From assembly GCA_029238315.1 (NCBI GenBank), contig JAQWGI010000008.1, positions 1 to 64,000 on the forward strand: 64,000 nt of DNA, given 5' to 3'. The position numbers were made by a program, and so were the translations under genes. Origin of the DNA: Polaribacter sp. (GTDB lineage: Bacteria; Bacteroidota; Bacteroidia; Flavobacteriales; Flavobacteriaceae). Positions 27,019 to 36,330 of the stretch are shown piece by piece; the stretch's first letter is position 1; the number at the start of each line of letters is the position of its first letter. The notes below the pieces were generated by a model. That model was not told the origin of the DNA and searched no databases. It saw only the letters and a program-made list of their open reading frames with translations.

Positions 27019-27256
27019 TGAATGTAAACTTCAGATGCAAGAAAGTTAAAAAGAACGGAATGTGAAAATACACTTTCAATTGCTCACCGATTGCTTCAAG
27101 ATAAAAGATTCCCTCAACCTTTAGAAGGCAAATAATCTCTAATCTATTTTATCTACATAAGCTAAAAGAAGTATCAAAAACCACGCGTCTTAAATCTGTT
27201 GCTTTTAACTATTGACTTTTAAAGAAATCGCTATTTTATATTCGTTGATTTTAAAG
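27019..27256. other. Intergenic stretch without a gene
   Basis: All frames are short. Apart from the hairpin on its left and the map promoter on its right, nothing recognisable is seen. Confidence 0.5.
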
Positions 27257-27264
27257 TATCTTTG
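27257..27264 (+). promoter_or_regulatory. -7 box of map
   Basis: TATCTTTG, 18 nt before the map ATG. Confidence 0.6.
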
Positions 27265-27282
27265 CCGCTTAATTGTACCTAA

Positions 27283-28086
27283 ATGATTCAAATAAAAACC
27301 TTAGAAGAGATAGAAATCATGCGAGAAAGCGCACTGGTTGTTTCTAAAACTTTGGGCATGCTTGCCAAGGAAGTAAAACCAGGTGTTACCACTTTACAAT
27401 TAGATAAATTAGCAGAAGACTTTATCAGATCAGAAGGCGCTATACCAGGATTTCTAGGCCTATATGATTTCCCAAACACATTGTGCATGAGTCCAAATGC
27501 TCAAGTAGTACACGGATTTCCAACGAATGAACCCTTAGTTGAAGGAGATATTATCTCTATAGATTGTGGTGCCTTTAAAAACAATTTTTATGGAGATCAT
27601 GCTTATACTTTTGAGGTTGGAGAAGTTGCCCCAGATACAAAAAAATTGCTTGAGGTTACCAAACAAAGTCTATACGAGGGTATTAAAGAATTAAAAGCCG
27701 GAAATAGAGTTGGAGATGTTGGTTTTGCTATTCAAAACTATGCAGAAAAACATGGTTATGGTGTTGTAAGAGAATTAGTTGGTCATGGATTAGGAAGAAA
27801 AATGCATGAAGATCCAGAGATGCCAAACTATGGTAAACGGGGAAGAGGAAAAAAACTTATAAACGGAATGGTAGTTGCCATTGAGCCAATGATTAATATG
27901 GGAACTCACAAAATAAATCAGCTAAAAGACGGATGGACCATCTTAACAAGAGACGGTAAACCATCTGCCCATTTTGAACATGATGTTGCTATTGTAGATG
28001 GTAGACCAGAATTACTATCTACTTTTCAATATATTTATGATGCATTAGGAATCGTTTCTAATGAGGAAGATACCTTTAGAGCCTAG
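27283..28086 (+). CDS. map: Type I methionine aminopeptidase
   Basis: 267 residues, close to the usual length. Core motifs: CMSPNAQVVHGFPTN, DIISIDCGAFKNNFYGDHAYTF with the first metal ligands, VGHGLGRKMHEDPEMPN, and the C-terminal EPMI and FEHDVAI ligand blocks. It removes the initiator Met from new proteins. It has its own promoter and is followed after 5 bp by a methyltransferase gene. Confidence 0.97.
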   Translation: MIQIKTLEEIEIMRESALVVSKTLGMLAKEVKPGVTTLQLDKLAEDFIRSEGAIPGFLGLYDFPNTLCMSPNAQVVHGFPTNEPLVEGDIISIDCGAFKNNFYGDHAYTFEVGEVAPDTKKLLEVTKQSLYEGIKELKAGNRVGDVGFAIQNYAEKHGYGVVRELVGHGLGRKMHEDPEMPNYGKRGRGKKLINGMVVAIEPMINMGTHKINQLKDGWTILTRDGKPSAHFEHDVAIVDGRPELLSTFQYIYDALGIVSNEEDTFRA

Positions 28087-28091
28087 CAATT

Positions 28092-28853
28092 TTGTCTTTT
28101 TTTAAAATCATATTAAATACAATTCCAAGACCAACTCTTATTAAATTAAGTTATTTGGCAAAACCTTTTATTGCATTTTATTTAAAAGGAAATACTTATA
28201 CCGATCCTATTGATGGTAAAAGTTTTCGTAAATTTTTACCTTATGGGTATGAAAAACAACGCATAAATGTGCTATCCCCAAGCACGCTTTCTCTAGAGAG
28301 ACATCGTTTAATGTGGCTGTATTTAAAAGATGAAACAGATTTTTTTACAAAAAAAAAGAAAGTGCTTCATATGGCTCCAGAACAGTGTTTTTTATCTATC
28401 TTTAAGAAGCAAAAAAACCTAGCGTATATCACTGCAGATTTATTTTCTCCAATTGCAGATGTAAAAGCAGATATTTGTGACTTGCCCTTTCAAGAAAATT
28501 CTTTTGATGTTGTTTTTTGCAACCACGTGCTAGAACATATTGCTGATGACACAAAAGCAATGCAAGAGTTGTATCGAGTATTAAAACCTGGTGGAATGGG
28601 TATTTTTCAGGTACCACAAGAACTTTCAAGAGCAAAGACATTTGAAGACAACTCAATTACAAACCAAAAAGAACGTGCTAGAATATTTGGGCAATATGAT
28701 CACGTAAGAATATACGGAAGAGATTATTTTAACAAATTACGTGCTATTGGCTTTAAAGTTGATGAAGTAGATTACACAAAAAAAATCGCTCCAGAATTAG
28801 TGAAAAAATTTTGTTTATCTAAGGACGAAATATTACCCGTTTGTTTTAAATAA
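28092..28853 (+). CDS. Class I SAM-dependent methyltransferase (UbiE/methyltransf_11 type)
   Basis: 253 residues from a TTG at 28092; no ATG fits near the conserved start. A Rossmann core is visible: VLHMAPEQCF (motif I region), ITADLFSP, DICDLPFQENSFDVVFCNHVLEHI, ELYRVLKPGGMGIFQVP. The substrate is unknown. It follows map by 5 bp, so co-transcription is likely. The first ~40 residues (LIKLSYLAKPFIAFYLKGN) are amphipathic and may touch the membrane. Confidence 0.85.
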   Translation: MSFFKIILNTIPRPTLIKLSYLAKPFIAFYLKGNTYTDPIDGKSFRKFLPYGYEKQRINVLSPSTLSLERHRLMWLYLKDETDFFTKKKKVLHMAPEQCFLSIFKKQKNLAYITADLFSPIADVKADICDLPFQENSFDVVFCNHVLEHIADDTKAMQELYRVLKPGGMGIFQVPQELSRAKTFEDNSITNQKERARIFGQYDHVRIYGRDYFNKLRAIGFKVDEVDYTKKIAPELVKKFCLSKDEILPVCFK

Positions 28854-28876
28854 ATAGATAAAAAACTACTATCTAT

Positions 28877-29857
28877 TTACTCAAAATTTCTGAATTCCTC
28901 AATAAAATTCTGCTGATTTAAGTAAACCAATACTGCTTTTACATTTCTATTTTCTTTTAAAAAGGCTTTTGTTCTCTCTAGACCCATTGCCATAAAGGCA
29001 GTAGCATATGCATCTGCATCTGCACAATCTAAATTTGTAATCACAGAAGCACTTAATAAATTACTTTCTTTAGCAAAGCCCGTTTTTGGATTTACCGTGT
29101 GTACATATTTTTTACCGTTTTTAGCAACTCTAAATTTTCTGTAATTCCCAGAAGTTGCCATTGATTCGTTATTTAACTCAATTGCTGACATGAAGGATTG
29201 TGTACCATCTGTATTTGGTTTTTCAATAGCTACCTTCCAAAGATTACCTTTTTTATTTTTTCCTCTAGCTCTAATTTCTCCTCCAATTTCAATTAAATAA
29301 TTACGAACGTTCTTCTGTTCTAAAAAACGACCAATAACATCAATTCCAAACCCTTTTGCTATAGAATTAAAATCTAAAAAAGTTTCTTTATACTCTTTTT
29401 TAATTTTTCCTTCTTTTATTTCTACCTTTTCTAACCCTACAAATTGCATGATTCTCTCTACTTCTTCATCTGAAATTTCTTTTTTAGCTTCTTCAGGACC
29501 AAAACCCCATGCATTAACTAAATCTCCAACAGTTGGATCAAAATAACCATCTGTTTTTAAAAATACTTGTTTTGATTTTTTAAAAACTTCACTGAAAATT
29601 GCATCAACAACAATGGTAGAATCACCTGCGTTAATTTTTGAAATATCTGAAGTTGGAATGTACGTTGATGTAGATTTATTAACCAAATAAAACAAACTAT
29701 CTATTGACTTTTGATAGTTGAACACACGCGCTGTTTCTAAAGTAATATAATATGTGGTTCCAAAAACAAATCCCTCAAATTTTAAGGTTTGCATTTTCTT
29801 TTCTGAAGAACAAGAAATTAAGAACAATGCACACAAGAATAAAAGGCACTTTTTCAT
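28877..29857 (-). CDS. apbE: FAD:protein FMN transferase (ApbE), lipoprotein
   Basis: 326 residues. A lipoprotein signal has its lipobox Cys at LISCSS (residues 12-17). ApbE core motifs: FGTTYYITLE, STYIPTSDISKINAG, FFDPTVGDLVNAWGFGP-like segment, DFNSIAKGFGID, YLIEIGGEIRARG, and C-terminal VHTVNPKTGFA with SVITNLDCADADAYATAFMAMG. ApbE links FMN covalently to Thr in NqrB and NqrC, and those genes lie about 6-8 kb away on the same strand. Convergent with the methyltransferase gene. Confidence 0.95.
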   Translation of the reverse strand: MKKCLLFLCALFLISCSSEKKMQTLKFEGFVFGTTYYITLETARVFNYQKSIDSLFYLVNKSTSTYIPTSDISKINAGDSTIVVDAIFSEVFKKSKQVFLKTDGYFDPTVGDLVNAWGFGPEEAKKEISDEEVERIMQFVGLEKVEIKEGKIKKEYKETFLDFNSIAKGFGIDVIGRFLEQKNVRNYLIEIGGEIRARGKNKKGNLWKVAIEKPNTDGTQSFMSAIELNNESMATSGNYRKFRVAKNGKKYVHTVNPKTGFAKESNLLSASVITNLDCADADAYATAFMAMGLERTKAFLKENRNVKAVLVYLNQQNFIEEFRNFE

Positions 29858-29877
29858 TATAAAAATTTAAAGAAAAA

Positions 29878-29885
29878 CAAAGATA
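29878..29885 (-). promoter_or_regulatory. -7 box of apbE
   Basis: TATCTTTG on the minus strand, 20 nt before the apbE ATG. Confidence 0.6.
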
Positions 29886-29951
29886 ATTATAAAATACTCA
29901 TAAAGTAGTCATAAAAAATACTTAATCACAAGGTAATTAGAATCAATTTTA

Positions 29952-29959
29952 TAAATTTG
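29952..29959 (+). promoter_or_regulatory. -7 box of the OmpA-family gene
   Basis: TAAATTTG, 23 nt before the ATG at 29983. Confidence 0.45.
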
Positions 29960-29982
29960 TTTAACCAATAATTTTTAATCAA

Positions 29983-30849
29983 ATGAAAAAAGTACTATTT
30001 CCTTTAGCTGTTATTTTATTGATGACATCTTGTGTTTCTAAAAAAAAGTATGCTTCACTAGAGGCTAATCATCAAAAAGCAAATGATGAATTAATTGCAG
30101 TAAAAGCAAACTTAACAAAATGTTTAATAGAAACAGAAAAAAATCAATCTTTAGCAACCTCTTACAAAACTAAAATATCTGATTTAGAAGATACGGTTGA
30201 TGACTTAAAAAAAGACAAAAGAAAAACACTAGAGTTTGTTGATAATTTAACTGTACTTACTAAAGGTGCTAATGACAATATCAAAGAGACACTGATTCAA
30301 TTAAGTAAAAAAGATCAATATATTAAATATGTTCAAAAAGCAATGACAAAGAAAGATTCTTTAAATTTAGCTGTTGCTTTTCATCTAAAGAAAGAATTAA
30401 AAAATGGCTTGAATGATGAAGATATTGAGATTAACGTAGAAAAAACAGTTGTTTTTATTTCTATCTCTGATAAACTATTGTTTCAAAGCGGAAGCTACAA
30501 TGTTACAAAGAAAGCATATGCTGTTTTAGAAAAAGTAGCTACTGTTGTTAATGGCCAGCCTAATATGGATGTAATGATTGAAGGTCATACAGATTCGAAA
30601 TCAATAAAAACAGAGTTTTTACAAGATAACTGGGATTTATCTGCAAAAAGAGCAACCTCTATTGCTAGAATTTTACAAAACAGATTTAAAGTAACTCCTG
30701 GCAGATTAATTGCTGCTGGTAGATCTAGCTACGTGCCTATAGCAGAAAACGATTCACCTGAAAATAGAGCTAAAAACAGAAGAACAAAAATCATTATTAT
30801 GCCAAGATTAGATCAATTCTTTGATTTATTAGAAGAGAAAGCTGAGTAA
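29983..30849 (+). CDS. OmpA-family peptidoglycan-binding lipoprotein
   Basis: 288 residues. Lipoprotein signal with Cys at MTSCVSKKK. A coiled-coil region (about 25-130) is followed by an OmpA C-terminal domain (about 150-280) with IEGHTDSKS, NWDLSAKRATSIARIL, AAGRSSYVPIAEND and NRRTKIIIMP, the peptidoglycan-binding signature. It probably anchors the outer membrane to the cell wall. It is monocistronic, between divergent apbE and a strong hairpin terminator. Confidence 0.93.
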   Translation: MKKVLFPLAVILLMTSCVSKKKYASLEANHQKANDELIAVKANLTKCLIETEKNQSLATSYKTKISDLEDTVDDLKKDKRKTLEFVDNLTVLTKGANDNIKETLIQLSKKDQYIKYVQKAMTKKDSLNLAVAFHLKKELKNGLNDEDIEINVEKTVVFISISDKLLFQSGSYNVTKKAYAVLEKVATVVNGQPNMDVMIEGHTDSKSIKTEFLQDNWDLSAKRATSIARILQNRFKVTPGRLIAAGRSSYVPIAENDSPENRAKNRRTKIIIMPRLDQFFDLLEEKAE

Positions 30850-30860
30850 TTTTCAGGAAA

Positions 30861-30909
30861 TACTTCATAAAAAAACCTGTTTCTTAGAAACAGGTTTTTT
30901 TATGAAGTA
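30861..30909. terminator. Bidirectional terminator with a perfect 23-bp stem
   Basis: Arms 30861-30883 and 30887-30909 are exact reverse complements around a 3-nt loop (TTA). The core is AAAACCTGTTTC/GAAACAGGTTTT with T-runs on both strands. It lies between convergent genes. Confidence 0.9.
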
Positions 30910-31275
30910 TTATTCAATAATTTTAATAAAATCATCAAAAGCTACATAATATGGCTGGTCTTTAAAAACTGGACTGCCTACACTTTCTGCATTGGCAATA
31001 CCAACCCCGGCAAACCAAACTTTGGCATTTTGCTTTTTTGCGTGCGATTTAAATGTCTCCATCCATAATACATCGTAGTCTTCTGGAGTTTGAATATTGT
31101 TCGTTGTTTTTACTAAAACAAAAATGGTAGGCTCCCCTTTTTTAAACAATACAAATTGTGGATGCTTTTTTAACTCACTATTTATAGCAACAAACTCATA
31201 GCCCATCTCTTGGAGTTTTTTTCCAATAAGATTCATGCCTAAATTGTGCAATTCTTGTGCTGTTAAAACTTGCAT
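30910..31275 (-). CDS. Small conserved protein of unknown function
   Basis: 121 residues, no signal peptide or membrane helix. The alternation of strands and helices (YEFVAINSEL, FVLFKKGEPTIFVLVKTTN, AKVWFAGVGIANA, YYVAFDDFIKII) recalls a restriction-endonuclease-like alpha/beta fold, but no catalytic motif is clear. From memory, homologues in this phylum are sometimes labelled NqrF. It has no ferredoxin, FAD or NAD site, so that label is wrong. Its ATG overlaps the helicase stop by one base. Confidence 0.75.
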   Translation of the reverse strand: MQVLTAQELHNLGMNLIGKKLQEMGYEFVAINSELKKHPQFVLFKKGEPTIFVLVKTTNNIQTPEDYDVLWMETFKSHAKKQNAKVWFAGVGIANAESVGSPVFKDQPYYVAFDDFIKIIE

Positions 31276-32633
31276 TATTTTTTCTTATTTCGTTTGTTAT
31301 AGTTTTTATCGCCTCTAGTTTTTGGTTTTTTGTATTTTTTTGCAATTTCTCTACGGTAAGAACCTCCTTGATTAGTTTTAGAATTTTTCTCGCTCTTTTC
31401 GTGAAAAGCAGGACCTGGAACATATTCTAAACCTGTTCTATTTTTAGAACGCTCTCTATCTTCTCTTGGCCGCTCATCTTCCGTTAATAGCTCAGAAATC
31501 TCTACCACTTCTGGCAAGTTGAATTTTGGAATTTTAACATCCATTAACGCCTCAATAGCTGCTTTTTCTTCTTGTTCCTTTGGTGTAGAAAATAAAATAG
31601 ACTTTCCTTCTTGCTCTGCTCTACCTGTTCTCCCAATTCTATGCATGTAATTTTCTGGAAACTTAGGGGTATCAAAATTAATAACATGACTTACTTCATC
31701 AAAATCTAAACCACGCGCCATTACATCAGTAGCTACTAAAATACGATTCATTCCTTGGTCAAATTGTCTGATAGAACGAATTCTATAATTTTGAGTTTTA
31801 TTAGAATGAATCACACAAATTTCATCTGCAAAAGATTCATCTAAAGCTGCAAATAACATATCTGCACTTCTCTTAAAAGCGACAAAAACCAATACTTTTT
31901 TATAAGTATCTTTATCTTTTAAAAAATGATTTAATAGATTAACTTTCGTGTAGAAATTTGGAACATCATAACACTGTTGTGAAATATTATCGAGTGGTGT
32001 TCCACTAACAGCAATAGAGACCTTTTCAGGCGATTTGAAGAAATCTGTAATCAATGCATCTACATCGTCAGTCATTGTTGCAGAAAACATAATGTTTTGT
32101 CTTCTTTCTGGAAGAATGTCAAAAATATTTAATAACTGAAATCGAAAACCTAAATCGAGCATTACATCTACTTCATCAATTACTAATTTCTGAATAGATT
32201 TCATATTTAATGCTTTGCTTAATGCTAAGTCATACAATCTTCCTGGTGTCGCTACTACAATGTCTTGGCCTTGCATTATGGCTCTTTTTTGCACATTTAT
32301 ATTGGCCCCACCATAAACACCAAGTACCCTTAAGGTAATGTATTTTGCTAATTTCTCTATTTCTTCTACCACTTGCAATACAAGTTCTCTTGTAGGCACC
32401 AGTACTAAAACTCTTGGAAACTTTTGCTCAGAATAGTTTAGATCTCTTAAAATGGGTAGCATGTATGCAAACGTTTTACCTGTTCCTGTTTGTGCGATAC
32501 CCACAACATCTTTACCAGATCTAACTATAGAAAAAGATTGTTCTTGAACCGGAGTTGGATGTGTAAATCCTAAATCTTCTACCGCGTTTAGCAGTTGGTT
32601 CGATAAATTTAAATCTTGAAAAGTAGTTTGCAT
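31275..32633 (-). CDS. DEAD-box RNA helicase
   Basis: 452 residues. Helicase motifs are in order: Q motif (F..L, TPVQEQ), motif I AQTGTGKT (K53), PTREL, TPGR, motif II D153-EVD, SAT, ATDVMARGLDFDEV and HRIGRTGR. Motif II reads DEVD rather than DEAD, a tolerated variant. A basic, disordered tail (about 400-452) is rich in Lys/Arg/Asn and suits RNA binding. Likely in ribosome assembly or RNA decay. Co-transcribed with the 121-residue gene. Confidence 0.95.
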   Translation of the reverse strand: MQTTFQDLNLSNQLLNAVEDLGFTHPTPVQEQSFSIVRSGKDVVGIAQTGTGKTFAYMLPILRDLNYSEQKFPRVLVLVPTRELVLQVVEEIEKLAKYITLRVLGVYGGANINVQKRAIMQGQDIVVATPGRLYDLALSKALNMKSIQKLVIDEVDVMLDLGFRFQLLNIFDILPERRQNIMFSATMTDDVDALITDFFKSPEKVSIAVSGTPLDNISQQCYDVPNFYTKVNLLNHFLKDKDTYKKVLVFVAFKRSADMLFAALDESFADEICVIHSNKTQNYRIRSIRQFDQGMNRILVATDVMARGLDFDEVSHVINFDTPKFPENYMHRIGRTGRAEQEGKSILFSTPKEQEEKAAIEALMDVKIPKFNLPEVVEISELLTEDERPREDRERSKNRTGLEYVPGPAFHEKSEKNSKTNQGGSYRREIAKKYKKPKTRGDKNYNKRNKKK

Positions 32634-32650
32634 ATAAAAAAATTATAGGG

Positions 32651-32658
32651 CAAAGATA
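32651..32658 (-). promoter_or_regulatory. -7 box of the helicase gene
   Basis: TATCTTTG on the minus strand, 17 nt before the ATG at 32633. Confidence 0.6.
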
Positions 32659-32737
32659 AGATTTCTATTATGTTACTACTCTATAATTGATGTTATTGTA
32701 ACAACTTATTTTAAAAAATAGTAGTTCTTTAGTAAAT

Positions 32738-32769
32738 AAAAAACCGATACGTACGTGTATCGGTTTTTT
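32738..32769 (-). terminator. Terminator of the nqr operon
   Basis: A 13-bp stem (arms 32738-32750 and 32757-32769, core ACCGATAC/GTATCGGT) with a 6-nt loop and T-runs on both strands, just after nqrF. Confidence 0.88.
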
Positions 32770-32815
32770 TATAATGTATTTAATGAAATTTTTAAATCTC
32801 TAAAATGATATTTGA

Positions 32816-34126
32816 CTATCCACCAAAATCATCAAATCGAATATTTTCATCTGCAATACCAAAATCTTCTCCCATTTTCTGAACCGCATTGTTCATTAAT
32901 GGTGGACCACAGAAATACAATTCTAAATCTTCTGGTGCTTCATGATGGTTTAAATAATTATCAATTACACAATTATGAATAAATCCTAAAAAACCATCTC
33001 CATCTGTATCGTTAATATCTTTCTTTACTTTCCAATTATCAGACTCTAAAGGGTCTGATAAAGCGATGTAAAATTTAAAGTTTGGAAAATCTCTCTCTAA
33101 TGCTCTAAAATGTTCTATATAAAATAATTCGGCTTTAGAACGTCCTCCATACCAATATGTAACAGTTCTTCCGGTTTTTAAAGTTCTAAATAAATGGTAC
33201 AAATGAGATCGCATCGGTGCCATTCCAGCTCCTCCACCAACATATAACATTTCTGCTTCAGATTCGTTGATAAAGAACTCACCGTAAGGTCCTGAAATCA
33301 CACATTTATCACCTTTCTTTAGGTTAAATATATAGGAAGATGCAATTCCTGGGTTTACATCCATCCATCCGCCCTTTGCTCTATCAAAAGGAGGTGTAGC
33401 AATACGAACATTTAACATAATCTCTCTTCCTTCTGCTGGAAAAGAAGCCATAGAATATGCTCTTTCTACAGTTTCGTTATTTTTCATTACCAATGGTCTT
33501 AAGTTAAACTTATCCCATTCTGCTTCAAATTTATCAGGTGTATCGTGCTCTTCTGGATGCGCAGTAATATCCATTTCTGAATATTTAACTTCACATTCAG
33601 GAATTTCAATTTGAATGTATCCTCCTGCTTTGTATCCCATATCTTCTGGAATTTCTACTACAAATTCTTTAATAAAAGTGGCTACATTATAATTTCTTAC
33701 AACAACAGCATCCCATTTTTTTATTCCAAAAATTTCTTCTGGTATTGAGATATCCATGTCTTGTTTTACTTTTACCTGACAAGATAAACGAGCACCAGAT
33801 GCTAATTCTTTTCTTGTAAAATGAGGCGTTTCTGTTGGAAGCGCTTCACCACCACCGGCATTAACGTGACACTCACATTGAATACAAGTTCCACCACCAC
33901 CACAAGCAGATGGTAAAAATATTTTTTCTGCCCCTAGTGTTGACAATAAAGTTCCTCCAGAACCTACTTCAATTGTTCTTTCTCCATTAATGGTGATTTT
34001 TACGGGTCCTGATGGAGATAATTTTTGTTTTACAAATAATAACAATGCGACTAAAAGCAAAGTTATAACAAGAAACGCTGCTACTGTAGCTGCGATTGTT
34101 CCAAATGTACTTGCTGCTAAAATCAT
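32816..34126 (-). CDS. nqrF: Na+-translocating NADH:quinone reductase subunit F
   Basis: 436 residues. An N-terminal membrane helix (about 10-32) is followed by a 2Fe-2S ferredoxin domain with C75, C81, C84 and C116 (SACGGGGTCIQCECH; LSCQV), then an FAD-binding domain (RAYSMASFP) and an NADH-binding domain (LYVGGGAGMAPMRSHLYH, FCGPPLMN). It takes electrons from NADH into the complex. Last gene of nqrABCDEF; its ATG overlaps the nqrE stop by one base. Confidence 0.97.
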   Translation of the reverse strand: MILAASTFGTIAATVAAFLVITLLLVALLLFVKQKLSPSGPVKITINGERTIEVGSGGTLLSTLGAEKIFLPSACGGGGTCIQCECHVNAGGGEALPTETPHFTRKELASGARLSCQVKVKQDMDISIPEEIFGIKKWDAVVVRNYNVATFIKEFVVEIPEDMGYKAGGYIQIEIPECEVKYSEMDITAHPEEHDTPDKFEAEWDKFNLRPLVMKNNETVERAYSMASFPAEGREIMLNVRIATPPFDRAKGGWMDVNPGIASSYIFNLKKGDKCVISGPYGEFFINESEAEMLYVGGGAGMAPMRSHLYHLFRTLKTGRTVTYWYGGRSKAELFYIEHFRALERDFPNFKFYIALSDPLESDNWKVKKDINDTDGDGFLGFIHNCVIDNYLNHHEAPEDLELYFCGPPLMNNAVQKMGEDFGIADENIRFDDFGG

Positions 34127-34866
34127 TATTCTTGAATTTCTTTAATGTTGTTTGCTACTTCTTTTTTCTCTACTTCCTTCGCTTTTATATCATCAGCTTT
34201 AACAGGTGTAACAGCTTGTGATGCAGAAGTTTCAGTTGCTTCCTCATCACCACCTGTTAACATACCTCCAAAACTCATAAAACCAATAGCCATTAAACCA
34301 GTTACAATAAACGTAATACCTAAACCTCTTAATGGCGCAGGAATACTAGAATATCTAATCTTTTCACGAATGGCTGCAATTGCTAAAATGGCTAAAAACC
34401 ATCCGATTCCTGAACCAATTCCATACGTTGTTGCCAACCCTAAAGTTGCAATTTCACGAGATTGCATAAATAGAGATCCTCCTAAAATTGCACAGTTTAC
34501 AGCAATTAATGGTAAAAAAATACCTAATGAATTGTATAAAGAAGGTGAAAATTTTTCTACAATAATTTCTACCAATTGTACCATTGTTGCAATCGTTGCA
34601 ATAAACAAGATAAATGATAAGAAACTCAAATCATAAGAAGCATATTCTGCACCTAACCAAGTTAAAGCTCCAGGTTGTAATATATATTGATCTAACAACC
34701 AGTTTAAAGGAACGGTTACAGCTAATACAAAGATTACTGCAGCTCCTAAACCTACAGCTGTAGTTACTTTTTTAGATACTGCTAGGTAAGAACACATTCC
34801 TAAAAAGGTTGCGAATACCATGTTATCTATAAAGATCGACTTAAAAAATAATTCTAAATGTTCCAT
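34126..34866 (-). CDS. nqrE: Na+-translocating NADH:quinone reductase subunit E, with C-terminal extension
   Basis: 246 residues with six expected membrane helices in the first ~205 (LELFFKSIFIDNMVFATFLGMC is typical, with further helices to GLMAIGFMSFGG). NqrE of proteobacteria is about 198-200 residues. Here a charged tail of about 40 residues (GGDEEATETSASQ... to KEIQE) follows the last helix. NqrE and NqrD are homologous membrane subunits that hold an iron centre near the Na+ path. The gap to nqrD is 69 bp, the largest in the operon. Confidence 0.96.
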   Translation of the reverse strand: MEHLELFFKSIFIDNMVFATFLGMCSYLAVSKKVTTAVGLGAAVIFVLAVTVPLNWLLDQYILQPGALTWLGAEYASYDLSFLSFILFIATIATMVQLVEIIVEKFSPSLYNSLGIFLPLIAVNCAILGGSLFMQSREIATLGLATTYGIGSGIGWFLAILAIAAIREKIRYSSIPAPLRGLGITFIVTGLMAIGFMSFGGMLTGGDEEATETSASQAVTPVKADDIKAKEVEKKEVANNIKEIQE

Positions 34867-34935
34867 ATTTTATGTTTTTTTCTCTTCTTATTTATTCTCT
34901 TTTTAAAATTAAGAGATAAACTATAAAGAGATTTT

Positions 34936-35580
34936 TTAGTCCTCGATTAATGCTTCGTTTCTACTACGTTGTATCCAAATGATAATTCCAACAACAATTA
35001 ATGCCATAGGAGCCAATAACATAAAACCGTTATTTTCATATCCAAAAGCATAAACACCTGTTTTTTCAATTGGGTCTCCTAACACTTTATATCCTAATAA
35101 AGTACCAGACCCCAATAGTTCTCTAAAGAAACCAACCAATATTAAAATTACACCATACCCAACTGCATTTCCAATTCCGTCTAAAAAAGAACGCCAGGGT
35201 CCGTTTGCCAAAGCAAAAGCTTCAAAACGCCCCATAATTATACAATTTGTGATGATTAATCCGATAAATGCTCCAAGTGTTTTACTTAGTTCATACTGAA
35301 AAGCTTTCAATACTAAATCAACAATAATCACGAGTGTTGCAACCACAATAAGTTGTGCAATAATTCTAATTTTTGAAGGTATAATATTTCTCATTAAAGA
35401 GATTACAATATTTCCAACACCCATCACAAACAATACAGAAATTGCCATTACAATTGAAGCTTTTAATTCTGCTGTAATTGCTAATGCAGAACAAATACCT
35501 AATACTTGAATTGTAATTGGATTATTATCTGCAAATGGATCTGTGATTAATGCTGCGTCTTTTTTTGATAAAAGTCCCAT
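34936..35580 (-). CDS. nqrD: Na+-translocating NADH:quinone reductase subunit D
   Basis: 214 residues, multi-helix membrane protein, homologous to NqrE. Family sequence such as PFADNNPITIQVLGICSALA, LIITNCIIMGRFEAFALANGP and FFRELLGSG is present. One base separates its start from the nqrC stop. Part of the Nqr complex, which pumps Na+ during NADH oxidation. Confidence 0.96.
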   Translation of the reverse strand: MGLLSKKDAALITDPFADNNPITIQVLGICSALAITAELKASIVMAISVLFVMGVGNIVISLMRNIIPSKIRIIAQLIVVATLVIIVDLVLKAFQYELSKTLGAFIGLIITNCIIMGRFEAFALANGPWRSFLDGIGNAVGYGVILILVGFFRELLGSGTLLGYKVLGDPIEKTGVYAFGYENNGFMLLAPMALIVVGIIIWIQRSRNEALIED

Positions 35581-35581
35581 A

Positions 35582-36328
35582 TTAATTTGTTTTTAAAGTG
35601 TTAAAGAATGATACATATTTTTTCAGCTCAGATTTAATCATTGCTGATACTCCGTCACCAGTAATTGTTGCTCCGGCAATTGCATCTACTTCGTTGTCTA
35701 TTTTATCTTCGTTCTTTGGATCGTTATTAGATTTAGAAATTGCAATTCCTTTAAAAGCACCATCTTTCTTTAAGTGCTCTCCAATAAAGTCATCCATAAA
35801 GAAACGTAATTTAATGTTTGCTCCCAAACCTGCTGTTTCTCCTTTGTGATCAAAATAAGCTCCTTGAATTACCATATCTTCATCCATTCCTACGTAAGCC
35901 CAAACAGCATCCCATAGACCTTTTCCTCTAATTGGTGCGATATAAAATGTTTTACCATCTTTCTCTCCAACAAATAATGGAAATTTTCTTTCTTTCCCTT
36001 CTTTTTCTGCAGTTTGCTCTTTTTTAACATCTATTAAATATGCATTGTCATCTTCTGTTATTTTACCTCCTTGAATGACCAATTGTTTTGTGATGTATTT
36101 TGAAAATTCTTCACCTACTTTGTCTTTTGAAACAAAGATTGCACTAGATTCATCATTATCATTTACACCCATTGCGTATAAAATATTCTGCTGCTTTTCT
36201 ATACGTTTATTTTCATCAATTGTTGGTTTTAATGACGATGCTAAAAATGCTAATAAAGTTCCTACAACTAACACCATTCCTGTTGCGAAAATTAGTGTAT
36301 ATATATTACTATCTGTTTTCTTACTCAT
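35582..36328 (-). CDS. nqrC: Na+-translocating NADH:quinone reductase subunit C
   Basis: 248 residues. One N-terminal helix (about 11-32) anchors a periplasmic domain. The FMN attachment motif AGAT is present with acceptor Thr221 (DAIAGATITGDGVSAM), the site modified by ApbE. Also GKGLWDAVWAYVG and HKGETAGLGA, typical of the FMN-binding domain. Two bases separate it from nqrB. Confidence 0.96.
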   Translation of the reverse strand: MSKKTDSNIYTLIFATGMVLVVGTLLAFLASSLKPTIDENKRIEKQQNILYAMGVNDNDESSAIFVSKDKVGEEFSKYITKQLVIQGGKITEDDNAYLIDVKKEQTAEKEGKERKFPLFVGEKDGKTFYIAPIRGKGLWDAVWAYVGMDEDMVIQGAYFDHKGETAGLGANIKLRFFMDDFIGEHLKKDGAFKGIAISKSNNDPKNEDKIDNEVDAIAGATITGDGVSAMIKSELKKYVSFFNTLKTN

Positions 36329-36330
36329 AA

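Noticed and set aside
30910-31275. Annotation as an Nqr subunit F
   Set aside because: It lacks the ferredoxin, FAD and NAD motifs, and a complete nqrF is present at 32816-34126.
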